DNA from: Candidatus Gastranaerophilales bacterium
GTDB taxonomy: Bacteria > Cyanobacteriota > Vampirovibrionia > Gastranaerophilales > Gastranaerophilaceae
Assembly: GCA_944326905.1 (NCBI GenBank)
Contig: CALVFU010000002.1
Span: forward strand, 62,001-126,000
Length of the DNA: 64,000 bases
Reading direction: 5' to 3'
In this document: positions 42,753-50,784 of the stretch, in pieces
Layout: every line of letters begins with the position of its first letter
Numbering within the stretch: position 1 is the stretch's first letter
Notes under the pieces: generated by a model
The model's input: the letters and a program-made list of their open reading frames with translations, nothing else
Database searches by the model: none
Told to the model about the DNA's origin: nothing
Translations under genes and position numbers: made by a program

Positions 42753-44474
42753 ATGGACAAGCTGTATCCAGTATATACGTTAAATAACGAGTGCCACGAC
42801 TGCTATAAGTGTGTAAGAGAGTGTCATGTTAAGGCGATTAAAATTCAGGACGGGCACGCATCAGTTATGCCTGATAAATGTATTGCATGCGGACATTGTG
42901 TTAAAACCTGCCCGAGCAGCGCTAAACGCGTAAGGAACGATATTGAAAAGGTTAAAAACCTTTTCAGAGCGCAAAAAGAGGTTTACGTATCACTTGCTCC
43001 AAGCTGGGCGGGAATATTTGAACACAGCCCCGAGAAAATGATTTCTATACTTAAAAAACTTGGATTTTCGCATGTAAGTGAAACTGCCTTAGGCGCGCAG
43101 GAAGTTTCTATAGAAACAAGCAAAATCATGTCACAGTATGATAAAGGACTGTTCATTTCTTCTGCGTGTCCTGTTGTGGTTGATTATATAAGGCTTTATA
43201 ATCCGAAGTTTATAAAAAATATAGTTCCGATTGCATCTCCTGCCCTGACCCATGCAAAACTGCTTAAAGAAATGTACGGAAAGCAGATTGCTGTAGTGTT
43301 TATCGGACCATGTATTGCAAAGAAAAACGAATCTGACAGACACCCTGATTTAATAAGTGCCGCTCTTACTTTTGAAGAGTTAAAGTACTGGGTAACAGAA
43401 GAGTTTGGCTCTACACAGTCAATAGAGTTTAACAGCGACGAGTATTTTGTCCCTGAATCAGCCTGTGAAGGTACCTTATACGCCGTAGAAGGCGGGATGA
43501 ATGAAACCATAAAAAAAGGCGGCGGGGATTGCGGGGTGCAGCTTTTAAATATAAGTTCCATTGAAAATCTTGAAAAAGCACTTGCCGGCTTAAACCCGGA
43601 TACAATGAATAAAAAAATATTTATAGAAGCACTGGCTTGTAACGGCGGGTGTCTTGCCGGCCCTTGCAGTTCTTCTAAAAAGCCTGAGATACTGAGAGTA
43701 TCAGATATTTTATCAAAGGTAAAAGAACGTGAAGAGATACCTAAAGAACCTAAGACTGTTGCAGAGGAAGAGTATAAGACAAAAGAACTTGAACACCCGA
43801 CATTCAGCAACGAAAAGATTGTTGATACATTAAGAAAAATAGGTAAACATACGGAGGAGGACGAACTTAACTGCGGCGGCTGCGGGTATAACACCTGCCG
43901 TGAATTGGCTGCGGCTATGCTAGCAGGCGATGCGGAGCCTTCAATGTGCGTATCCTATATGCGTAAGATTGCTATGCGCAAGGCTGCGGCTATGCTTAGA
44001 TGTATGCCGTCAGCTATTGTTATGGTTGACAGTGATTTAAAGATAGTCGAATCAAATCAGGCGTTTATGAAAATGTTTTGCGGCGATATGTATGAAGTCT
44101 TTGCAGAACGCCCTGAAGGGGTAAACGGTGCTTGTATTGACAGAATAGTAGACTTTGCCGATATATTTAAACAAACACTGAAAACCTCAAATGACGTTCA
44201 TAAAGAGCGTTATCAAGTAAAAGATAAACTTTATGATATTACTGCATTCTCTATTGAAAAAAATGAACTTGTAGGAGCAGTAATAACGGATGTTACACAG
44301 TCCGAACTCGGCAGAGAACAGATTGCACACAGAGCGCAGGAGGTTATTTCCAAAAATATTGCGATTGTTCAGGAAATAGCATCGCTCCTTGGTGAACACA
44401 TGGTTGAAACCGAACTGCTGTTAAGTACTATCGCAGAAGATTATGATACTTCAAAAGATAAGAAGGAGTCATAA
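42753..44474 (+). CDS. Sensory-type [FeFe] hydrogenase (HydS-like) with PAS-like region
   Basis: A protein of 573 residues. N-terminal 2x[4Fe-4S] (CHDCYKCVREC, CIACGHCVKTC), an H-cluster domain, a further Fe-S motif (CGGCGYNTCRELAAAML ... MCVSY) and a C-terminal PAS-like region (about 425-520, VMVDSDLKIVESNQAFMKMF). The H-cluster loops are altered: SSACPVV in place of TSCCPxW removes the proton-path Cys, and LACNGGCLAGPC replaces MACxxGCxxGGG. PCIAKKNE is kept. These changes mark group C (sensory) enzymes, thought to sense H2 or redox state rather than turn over. It is coupled to the phosphatase gene by TAATG. Confidence 0.92.
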   Translation: MDKLYPVYTLNNECHDCYKCVRECHVKAIKIQDGHASVMPDKCIACGHCVKTCPSSAKRVRNDIEKVKNLFRAQKEVYVSLAPSWAGIFEHSPEKMISILKKLGFSHVSETALGAQEVSIETSKIMSQYDKGLFISSACPVVVDYIRLYNPKFIKNIVPIASPALTHAKLLKEMYGKQIAVVFIGPCIAKKNESDRHPDLISAALTFEELKYWVTEEFGSTQSIEFNSDEYFVPESACEGTLYAVEGGMNETIKKGGGDCGVQLLNISSIENLEKALAGLNPDTMNKKIFIEALACNGGCLAGPCSSSKKPEILRVSDILSKVKEREEIPKEPKTVAEEEYKTKELEHPTFSNEKIVDTLRKIGKHTEEDELNCGGCGYNTCRELAAAMLAGDAEPSMCVSYMRKIAMRKAAAMLRCMPSAIVMVDSDLKIVESNQAFMKMFCGDMYEVFAERPEGVNGACIDRIVDFADIFKQTLKTSNDVHKERYQVKDKLYDITAFSIEKNELVGAVITDVTQSELGREQIAHRAQEVISKNIAIVQEIASLLGEHMVETELLLSTIAEDYDTSKDKKES

Positions 44475-45637
44475 TGTTTATAGATATTGATTGCGCACAG
44501 GAGAAAAAATACGGGCAAAATGCCTTTGGCGATTGCTTTATGTCAAAACGCTATCCTGAAAGAGGTGAACTTATAGCCGTCCTATCAGACGGGCTTGGCA
44601 GCGGGATTAAGGCGGATATTCTTGCCTCAATGACCGCAACTATGCTTTTAAAATTTGTAGAGGCCGGGAGGGACATTAAACGCACATGCGAAGTAGTTAT
44701 GAACGCACTTCCTGTATGTAAGGTGAGAAAAATAAGTTATTCAACCTTCTCTGTTGCTGTTTGCAGCGAGGATGGGGAAGTTAAAATTGTAGAAGAAGGC
44801 AACCCGCCTTTTGTATATATAAGTGACGGCAAGGTTGTTGAACCAGAATTTACTGTTATAGATTCAGAAACCTTTACCAACAGACACATGCATATTTATC
44901 ACCTGAAGCTTAAACTCGGGGACCGACTTATTTTTTGTTCTGATGGCGTAACGCAGGCGGGGCTTGGCAACCCGAACCTTAAACTCGGATTAAGACGGAG
45001 CGGGCTTATTAAATGTCTGCTGGATAGAATTAATGAAAATCCTGATATTTCAAGCCGTGAATTATCGCGGGCAATTGTGCGGATTGCGCAGAATACCGAG
45101 GTTGACCGGCATGCAAAAGATGATACTTCCTGCTGTGTCATTCACTATAGAAACCCGCGTAAGGCGCTTATTTTTACAGGACCTCCTTATCATATGGAAA
45201 AAGACCATGAGTACGCGATTGAGTTTTATAATTCTGAGAGCAAAAAGGCTATTTGCGGCGGTACAACAGCAAACCTTATTTCAAGAGAGTTAAACATTCC
45301 TGTGAGAACGGATTTGACTGGAAGTTTCGGTAAATTGCCGGCAGTGTCGCAAATGGACGGAGTTGACCTTGTGACCGAAGGAATTTTGACACTGACCCGT
45401 ACAGTTGAATATCTGGAAAACGGATTTCACGGGAAAGAGTCTGATGCTGCGTATGAATTGATGGATTTTTTGCTCCAGAGTGATTATATAGAGTTTATGG
45501 TCGGGGCAAAGCTGAATCAGGCGCACTATGATCCGAATCTGCCGATTGAAATTGAGATTAGAAAAAATATTATTAAAAAGATGGCAAAAATCCTGGAAGA
45601 TAAATATTTTAAACGGGTTGTTGTACGGTATTTATAA
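44474..45637 (+). CDS. SpoIIE/PP2C-family serine phosphatase
   Basis: A protein of 387 residues. The PP2C-type catalytic domain (about 15-230) has FGDCFMSKR, VLSDGLGSGIKA, EEGNPPFVYI, FCSDGVTQAG and AKDDTSCCVI. The C-terminal 150 residues (YAIEFYNSESKKAICGGTTANLISREL) form an extra domain common to hydrogenase-linked phosphatases. With the sensory hydrogenase upstream it should convert an H2/redox signal into dephosphorylation of a target protein. The target is unknown. Confidence 0.92.
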   Translation: MFIDIDCAQEKKYGQNAFGDCFMSKRYPERGELIAVLSDGLGSGIKADILASMTATMLLKFVEAGRDIKRTCEVVMNALPVCKVRKISYSTFSVAVCSEDGEVKIVEEGNPPFVYISDGKVVEPEFTVIDSETFTNRHMHIYHLKLKLGDRLIFCSDGVTQAGLGNPNLKLGLRRSGLIKCLLDRINENPDISSRELSRAIVRIAQNTEVDRHAKDDTSCCVIHYRNPRKALIFTGPPYHMEKDHEYAIEFYNSESKKAICGGTTANLISRELNIPVRTDLTGSFGKLPAVSQMDGVDLVTEGILTLTRTVEYLENGFHGKESDAAYELMDFLLQSDYIEFMVGAKLNQAHYDPNLPIEIEIRKNIIKKMAKILEDKYFKRVVVRYL

Positions 45638-45680
45638 ATATTTATTTACATTTCTTCATAATATTATCCGAAAAGGGCAA

Positions 45681-45694
45681 TTTTTTTTTTTTTT
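45681..45694 (+). repeat. Poly-T tract
   Basis: Fourteen consecutive T in the 100-bp spacer after the phosphatase gene. No hairpin of note precedes it. It may be slippage-prone and may assist termination. Confidence 0.8.
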
Positions 45695-45738
45695 GAGCCT
45701 TATAGCAAGCACAATGTTATAAAGAAAGGATTTTATAT

Positions 45739-47286
45739 ATGAAAGTAATTCCGACACAAATGATGAATACAGTACAAAAGTACTCTAAAAAACTGATTTT
45801 ACCGGCAGTCCTTGCCGCCGGACTAACTTCCTGCTCTCTTCAGAAATCTCCTGAGCAAGATATATTTGAAAAAACATTTGAAATGGTTGAGGCTTTACAA
45901 AAGAACATGTTACAGTTAAATCCCGGGGTATATATGTCCTCCCCGGACTCTGCAACTGCTATTGTTGAAAAATCTATGGCACTTATTGATTCTATGCAAA
46001 AGACTATGTTTCAGTCTATCCCCATGACCGATATTTCTGTTCCTGACACTGCATCTGCCGGTAAAGATGTTAATATGCAAATCAATTCTGCAAACGGTGT
46101 TACATCAATTAATGTCTCTAATTTAGATATGCTGCATGATAATGGAATATTTCCTGTAGATATTTCTCAATTTTTTCCGTTTAGTAATAACCGAACCTAT
46201 CAGGCAGCAATTTTTCAGGCGCTGCCGTATATCAATGACGGGAAATTTAAACAAATAGAGGCTATGTCTAACGGCTTTGTTTTAGACGGCAAGTATAAGA
46301 TGAAGGCTGACAGAAATGGCGGTTATCGTGGAAAGTATGATCTGTTTGACAGTCATAGTTTCAAAATCGACAGATTAAGAAACGGTAATTTCAATCTTAT
46401 TTATAAAAATGATGACGAAATAGAAGCCCTCGCTTTTTCAAAAGACGGTAAATTACTAAGCAAATTTGAGGCTTTTAAACAAAACTCACCTGAACCGCCT
46501 TATAAACAACCTTTTGGACCCAATAGTTTTAAATCTTTACCGGAAAATACAGATAATAAAATTGTACAATTTAACAACCCTCTGTCTGATAAAGAGCTTA
46601 ATATGGTTAAAACCCTGATTGCATCTACTATGCCTGATATAGATATAGTTGATGCTAAACAAAATGGCAATAATGTAATTTTTAAATATAATTATGGAGA
46701 TCGTTTCCCGGAAGGAAAATATGCTATAAAACTTACAAACACAATCGGACTGGATTTTATGAGGAAATCAGGTTCAGACTCCTCTTTTGAAGGGCTAAAA
46801 ATTCATACCTTAGAAAATGGAGGGTATGCCTGCTGTACATCAAACATGGCTTTCTTTGGGTCTGATTACGATGTAAAATATTTTGATAAAGATTTGAATA
46901 TGAGAGATGAAGATTGGTACAGACAGGATAAAGCCATAAGGGACAAAATCAAAAAGGAATTATCAGCCGCTATGATGGAAAAAGCGCTTGAAAATATCAA
47001 AAACGGCCGACCTGCGCATTTTAAACTAGGTGATAACAGTGTAATATTACTTCCAAGACCGGGAGAAATGGTTATTGGCGAAACTTCATTAGGTGTAAGG
47101 GCAAAGACATCTTTTGATGAAGTAAGAGAAGCAATTGAAAATTTACCGGCGGCAGTCAAAGCAGGTATAGTGGTTGTAACAGTTGTAGCAGGTGCTTATG
47201 CTCTTGAGGCAATAGTGTTCCCGTCTTTTCTTGACGGTGCGGCAGCTATGGGTGTAATCCCTGCAAGTGTCGGGGCTGCATTGTAA
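45739..47286 (+). CDS. Large putative lipoprotein, function unknown
   Basis: A protein of 515 residues. The signal peptide ends in a lipobox LTSC with Cys32. A central part (about 150-260) has repetitive strands (GKYKMKADRNGGYRGKYDLF) like membrane-anchored beta-rich proteins, and a hydrophobic, Ala-rich C-terminus (about 470-515) may be a membrane or pore segment. GAAAGGA precedes the ATG, and a strong terminator follows. I do not recognise the family. Location is probably the outer face of a membrane. Confidence 0.75.
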   Translation: MKVIPTQMMNTVQKYSKKLILPAVLAAGLTSCSLQKSPEQDIFEKTFEMVEALQKNMLQLNPGVYMSSPDSATAIVEKSMALIDSMQKTMFQSIPMTDISVPDTASAGKDVNMQINSANGVTSINVSNLDMLHDNGIFPVDISQFFPFSNNRTYQAAIFQALPYINDGKFKQIEAMSNGFVLDGKYKMKADRNGGYRGKYDLFDSHSFKIDRLRNGNFNLIYKNDDEIEALAFSKDGKLLSKFEAFKQNSPEPPYKQPFGPNSFKSLPENTDNKIVQFNNPLSDKELNMVKTLIASTMPDIDIVDAKQNGNNVIFKYNYGDRFPEGKYAIKLTNTIGLDFMRKSGSDSSFEGLKIHTLENGGYACCTSNMAFFGSDYDVKYFDKDLNMRDEDWYRQDKAIRDKIKKELSAAMMEKALENIKNGRPAHFKLGDNSVILLPRPGEMVIGETSLGVRAKTSFDEVREAIENLPAAVKAGIVVVTVVAGAYALEAIVFPSFLDGAAAMGVIPASVGAAL

Positions 47287-47302
47287 TAAGATATAGCAAC
47301 AT

Positions 47303-47335
47303 AAAGGCCGGCTGAAATTATCAGCCGGCCTTTTT
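47303..47335. terminator. Bidirectional terminator
   Basis: AAAGGCCGGCTGA pairs perfectly with TCAGCCGGCCTTT over a 5-nt loop, followed by TT. It lies between convergent genes. Confidence 0.9.
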
Positions 47336-47361
47336 AGTGATTAGAGAATTTAGTGAATAAA

Positions 47362-47817
47362 TTATTCAACTGTAAGTTTTTTAGTATTATTTTTTTCAGC
47401 AGAGAGTTTAGGAGCTTCTATTGCAAGGATACCGTGTTCAAGTTTAGCTTTTGTTTTTTCAACATCAATTTCTTGCGGGAAGTAAACAGTTCTTGAATAT
47501 TCGCCGTAGCGGAATTCTGATTTTCTGTACCCTTTAGTATCCTCTTTGTGTTCTTCGTGACGTTTAGCATTGATTGTAATGTAGTTTTTATCAATGTCGA
47601 TGTCCAAATCCTCTTTCTTAACTCCCGGTAATTCAGCTTTTACACTGTACTCATTATCTTTTTCGTGAAGTTCTACAGGCATTGCATACTTGTCTGTTTC
47701 TTCGTTTAATATATATTCAGGGAAAAAGCTGTCAAAGTTCCTGTTCAATATTGAACTAATCTCATCGTTTACTGATTTAATAAAGCCGTCTGGTGATTTT
47801 TTAATTAAGAATTTCAT
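47362..47817 (-). CDS. Hsp20-family small heat shock protein
   Basis: A protein of 151 residues with the alpha-crystallin domain (MPVELHEKDNEYSVKAELPG, VKKEDLDIDIDKNYITINA, LEHGILAIEAPKL). The ATG at 47817 is set by AAAGGAG 7 nt upstream. It holds unfolding proteins in the cytoplasm under stress. No CIRCE or other heat-shock operator is evident upstream. Confidence 0.95.
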   Translation of the reverse strand: MKFLIKKSPDGFIKSVNDEISSILNRNFDSFFPEYILNEETDKYAMPVELHEKDNEYSVKAELPGVKKEDLDIDIDKNYITINAKRHEEHKEDTKGYRKSEFRYGEYSRTVYFPQEIDVEKTKAKLEHGILAIEAPKLSAEKNNTKKLTVE

Positions 47818-47998
47818 AATGTACTCCTTTCTTATTCCATACATTTACTTTCTACACTTATATTATTACTCTGTTATTCAAAAACTCTGTTTTTTTAACC
47901 AAAATTTAACAATTAGAGAAATATAATAATAAAAACTTGAAAAAAGGATTAAAAAACGATATGCTGGTATATAGACACTTTAAGAAAGGGAATAAATT

Positions 47999-49651
47999 AT
48001 GAGGACAGTAATTGTAGGCGGAGGCGCTTGCGGGGCAAGTTGTGCCGCAAGGTTAAGGAGATTGGATGAGAAAGCTGAAATAATTATTCTTGAAGCTACT
48101 GATGAAATTTCAATTGCAAACTGCGGTCTGCCTTATTACTGCTCAGGTGTAATAAGTGACAGAGCTCAAATGATTGTTGCGCCGCCTTCGCAGTTTAAAA
48201 ATCTGTTTAATATAGAAGTTAGACTTAATTCAAAAGTTACGTCAATAAATCGCAGCGATAAGAGTGTCACAGTTAATAATGATTACACGCTTAAATACGA
48301 CAATCTTGTGCTTGCATTAGGCGCAGCTCCGTTTATTCCGCCGATTGACGGGATTAATAATAAAAAGAATTTTACGGTTAGAACATTAAGAGATGCTGAT
48401 AGGATAAAAGATTATATTTCTAAAAATTCGGTTAAAAATGCGGTAATAGCAGGTGGAGGATTTATCGGAATTGAGATGGCGGAAGCCTTTATAAAGCTAG
48501 GAATAAATACAACAATAGTGGAGGCAGGTTCGCAGATTTTGGCTCCGTTTGACAGGGATATGATTGCTCTTGCTCATAATGAGCTAAGAAAAAACGGATG
48601 TAAATTGATTTTTTTTGATGGTGTAAAATCTTTTTCTGATAAAGAGGTAGAATTAATCTCCGGTCAAAAACTCCCGTATGATATCGGCGTAATATCCATA
48701 GGCGTCAGACCTGATACAGAAGTTGCTCTAAATGCGGGACTTGCAGCAGGCATCGGGAATACTATAAAGACAAATGAATATATGCAGACCTCTGACAGTT
48801 ATATTTGGGCAGGCGGTGACAGTGTAGAAGTTCTTAATTATGTAACAGCCCAGCCGGCGGTTATTCCGCTTGCAGGACCGGCAAACAGACAAGGAAGAAT
48901 TATTGCAGATAATATTGCCGCTCAAACAAATCCGAATTTAAAAATGCAAAAATACAAGAATTCATTAGGAACATCGGTTATAAAAGTATTTGACATGACC
49001 TTTGCAGCTACTGGTTGTAATGAAAAACAACTTAAGTCTGCTGGGATAAAGTATTTAAAAAATATTGTTAAAGCTAATAATCATGCAGGATACTATCCGG
49101 ACTCAACTCATGTAGTATTGAAACTACTGTTTACTTCGACCGGTAAAGTATTAGGCGCACAGGCGGCGGGCTTGGATGGTGTAGAAAAGAGGATTGACGT
49201 AATCTCTACAGTAATCAGGCTGGGCGGAACAGTACAGGATTTGATAGACTCAGAACTCTGTTATGCGCCGCCTTATTCAAGTGCGAAAGATATTGTAAAC
49301 TTTGCCGGCATGTCCTCTAAAAATATTCTTGATGGGCTGTTTAAACCTGCGTTTTTTGAAGATATAACAGACGATGTTTTTCTGGTAGATGTACGCGCGC
49401 CGGAATTGTATAAAGAAGGCAGGATTAAAGATGCTGTTTCAATTCCGTCAACGGAAATCCGCGCACGATATAATGAAATACCAAAAGACAAGAAAATTAT
49501 ACTCTATTGCCGGCGCGGATATAACAGTTATGTTGCCGCGAGAATTTTGACCGAATACGGATATGCAAATGTGTATTCGCTCTGCGGCGGTAAAAGTTTG
49601 TATGATGAGTTATTGAAAGACACTCTTAAAGAACAGCCGGTGTTGGTTTAG
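47999..49651 (+). CDS. CoA-disulfide reductase with rhodanese domain
   Basis: A protein of 550 residues. An FAD/NAD(P)H disulfide reductase (VIVGGGACGASCAARLR) with the single active-site Cys42 in SIANCGLPYY; the second nucleotide site is AVIAGGGFIGIEMAEAF. Residues about 455-545 form a rhodanese domain with Cys in ILYCRRGYNSY. Such CoADR-rhodanese fusions reduce CoA-disulfide, CoA-persulfide or polysulfide. AAGGGA precedes the ATG. REP elements begin 5 bp after the stop. Confidence 0.93.
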   Translation: MRTVIVGGGACGASCAARLRRLDEKAEIIILEATDEISIANCGLPYYCSGVISDRAQMIVAPPSQFKNLFNIEVRLNSKVTSINRSDKSVTVNNDYTLKYDNLVLALGAAPFIPPIDGINNKKNFTVRTLRDADRIKDYISKNSVKNAVIAGGGFIGIEMAEAFIKLGINTTIVEAGSQILAPFDRDMIALAHNELRKNGCKLIFFDGVKSFSDKEVELISGQKLPYDIGVISIGVRPDTEVALNAGLAAGIGNTIKTNEYMQTSDSYIWAGGDSVEVLNYVTAQPAVIPLAGPANRQGRIIADNIAAQTNPNLKMQKYKNSLGTSVIKVFDMTFAATGCNEKQLKSAGIKYLKNIVKANNHAGYYPDSTHVVLKLLFTSTGKVLGAQAAGLDGVEKRIDVISTVIRLGGTVQDLIDSELCYAPPYSSAKDIVNFAGMSSKNILDGLFKPAFFEDITDDVFLVDVRAPELYKEGRIKDAVSIPSTEIRARYNEIPKDKKIILYCRRGYNSYVAARILTEYGYANVYSLCGGKSLYDELLKDTLKEQPVLV

Positions 49652-49655
49652 TACT

Positions 49656-49778
49656 GTAGGGTGCAATTTATTGCACCAGTAACTTGTTAATTGGCAAGTA
49701 GTAAATTGTAGGGTGCAATTCTTGCACCAGTAACTTGTTATTGGTAAGTAGTAAATTGTAGGGTGCAATTCTTTGCAA
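49656..49778 (+). repeat. REP hairpins, left of the transposase
   Basis: Three direct copies of a short hairpin element beginning GTAGGGTGCAA and ending TTGCACC, at 49656-49677, 49708-49728 and 49758-49778 (the last degenerate). Between them AACTTGTTA...AAGTAGTAAATT is also repeated, so each unit is about 50 bp. Confidence 0.9.
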
Positions 49779-49781
49779 CAA

Positions 49782-50321
49782 TTATTCATAATTAAGTTGT
49801 GTAATTTTATATTTGTCATCCAAATTACACCAATTTATATCATAATAATTATTTCTGACAAATTTCTGGAATGAAGAATACGACCAATCTTTTGGAACAA
49901 TATTATAATGCTTGTATGAATTATAGTGAATATAGTCTATATGCCTATTTAAATCTTTTTCATCTCTTATAATATGATCATAATATCTTCTTTGCCAAAC
50001 TCCTTTTTCTCCTCTTTTAATTGCCGATGGTGATAAATTATTGCAAATATATTTATCAGGAATATTAGTAGAAAAATAATACTTAATTGTACGTATTATT
50101 TTAGGAATATCATTGGGCTGTTCAGGTGATATTATTATATGACAATGATTTTGTAATACATTTATTGCAATAATTTCAAATCTATATTTGGACTTCGCAA
50201 ACCTAAAACAATTTCTAAAAATATCTATATTTGGAATTAAGATATTTCTTCTATCGTAAGTAACAAATGTTATAAAGACCGGGTTAAGTGAATTAAAAAA
50301 ATAACGTCTATAATTACTCAT
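49782..50321 (-). CDS. REP-associated tyrosine transposase
   Basis: A Y1 HUH transposase-like protein of 179 residues. It starts YRRYFFNSLNPVFITFVTYDR, the His pair is in NHCHIIISP, and the downstream part GVWQRRYYDHIIRDE with IDYIHYNSYKH carries the expected Tyr. The closest class is RAYT/TnpA-REP of the IS200/IS605 superfamily, which acts on REP hairpins. It is bounded by an exact REP copy in opposite orientation on each side (49656-49677 and 50339-50360), so it and its REPs form one unit. Confidence 0.9.
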   Translation of the reverse strand: MSNYRRYFFNSLNPVFITFVTYDRRNILIPNIDIFRNCFRFAKSKYRFEIIAINVLQNHCHIIISPEQPNDIPKIIRTIKYYFSTNIPDKYICNNLSPSAIKRGEKGVWQRRYYDHIIRDEKDLNRHIDYIHYNSYKHYNIVPKDWSYSSFQKFVRNNYYDINWCNLDDKYKITQLNYE

Positions 50322-50337
50322 AAAATAATTTTACATT

Positions 50338-50537
50338 AAGGTGCAATAAATTGCACCCTACTATTTGTATAGGACACCATTTTTGTACCACTTGCCCTGA
50401 GTATGATTAACAGCAGGGTATTTACAATATATTGTAGGGTGCATTTTTTTTGCACCAGTAGCCTATTTGTATAGGACACCATTTTTTGTATCACTTGCCC
50501 TGAGCATGATTAACAGTAGGGTGCAATTCTTTGCACC
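50338..50537. repeat. REP hairpins and a 100-bp tandem repeat, right of the transposase
   Basis: An inverted REP copy is at 50338-50361, and forward copies are at 50434-50456 and 50516-50537. The stretch CTATTTGTATAGGACACC through GATTAACAG occurs twice (about 50361-50417 and 50463-50518), giving a tandem unit of about 100 bp. Confidence 0.88.
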
Positions 50538-50570
50538 GATAGCCAATATTAATATTAGTTAATATAACTA

Positions 50571-50600
50571 TTGACAATCCTTGATATATAAGCGTATACT
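50571..50600 (+). promoter_or_regulatory. Strong promoter of the Ser-codon leader
   Basis: A perfect TTGACA (50571-50576), 18 bp, TATACT (50595-50600). It is the best -35 box seen in the window. It drives the leader peptide gene and, past the attenuator, the gene at 50785. Confidence 0.8.
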
Positions 50601-50619
50601 TATTTTGAAAGGTAACGAT

Positions 50620-50703
50620 ATGAGATTATACACCGTTTATACAAATTCATCATCCTCATCCTCCTCAAAGAACTTGCGGGGCAGGATGTTTTTCGGTGTA
50701 TAA
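50620..50703 (+). CDS. Leader peptide with seven consecutive Ser codons
   Basis: A 27-residue open frame: ATG at 50620, TAA at 50701-50703, GAAAGG 7 nt upstream. It begins MRLYTVYTN, then Ser10-Ser16 encoded by TCA TCA TCC TCA TCC TCC TCA (50647-50667), and ends KNLRGRMFFGV. A run of one amino acid in a short frame between a promoter and an intrinsic terminator is the hallmark of a translational attenuation leader, here apparently for charged tRNA-Ser. The genes known to use this control are biosynthetic; the gene downstream is an unrelated unknown. Confidence 0.75.
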   Translation: MRLYTVYTNSSSSSSSKNLRGRMFFGV

Positions 50704-50725
50704 GTTATTACCGTATAAAGATTCA

Positions 50726-50754
50726 AAAAGCCTCGCGATTATGCGGGGCTTTTT
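50726..50754 (+). terminator. Attenuator-like intrinsic terminator
   Basis: AAAAAGCCTCGC pairs with GCGGGGCTTTTT over a 6-nt loop, ending in a T-run. Its 5' arm GCCTCGC (50730-50736) can pair equally well with a second GCGGGGC at 50676-50682, inside the leader frame just after the Ser codons, which would be an antiterminator. Confidence 0.85.
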
Positions 50755-50784
50755 AGTGAGCAGCCAGAAGGAGAAATTAAAACA

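Noticed and set aside
43196-43894. Long minus-strand open frame of 232 codons inside the sensory hydrogenase gene
   Set aside because: It is a mirror frame of a gene with clear Fe-S motifs; the sequence is Ser/Phe/Pro-rich with no domain and no ribosome site.
49656-50537. Regularly spaced repeats suggestive of a CRISPR array
   Set aside because: The repeats are self-complementary REP hairpins, their spacers are themselves repeated, orientation flips around the transposase, and no cas genes are present.
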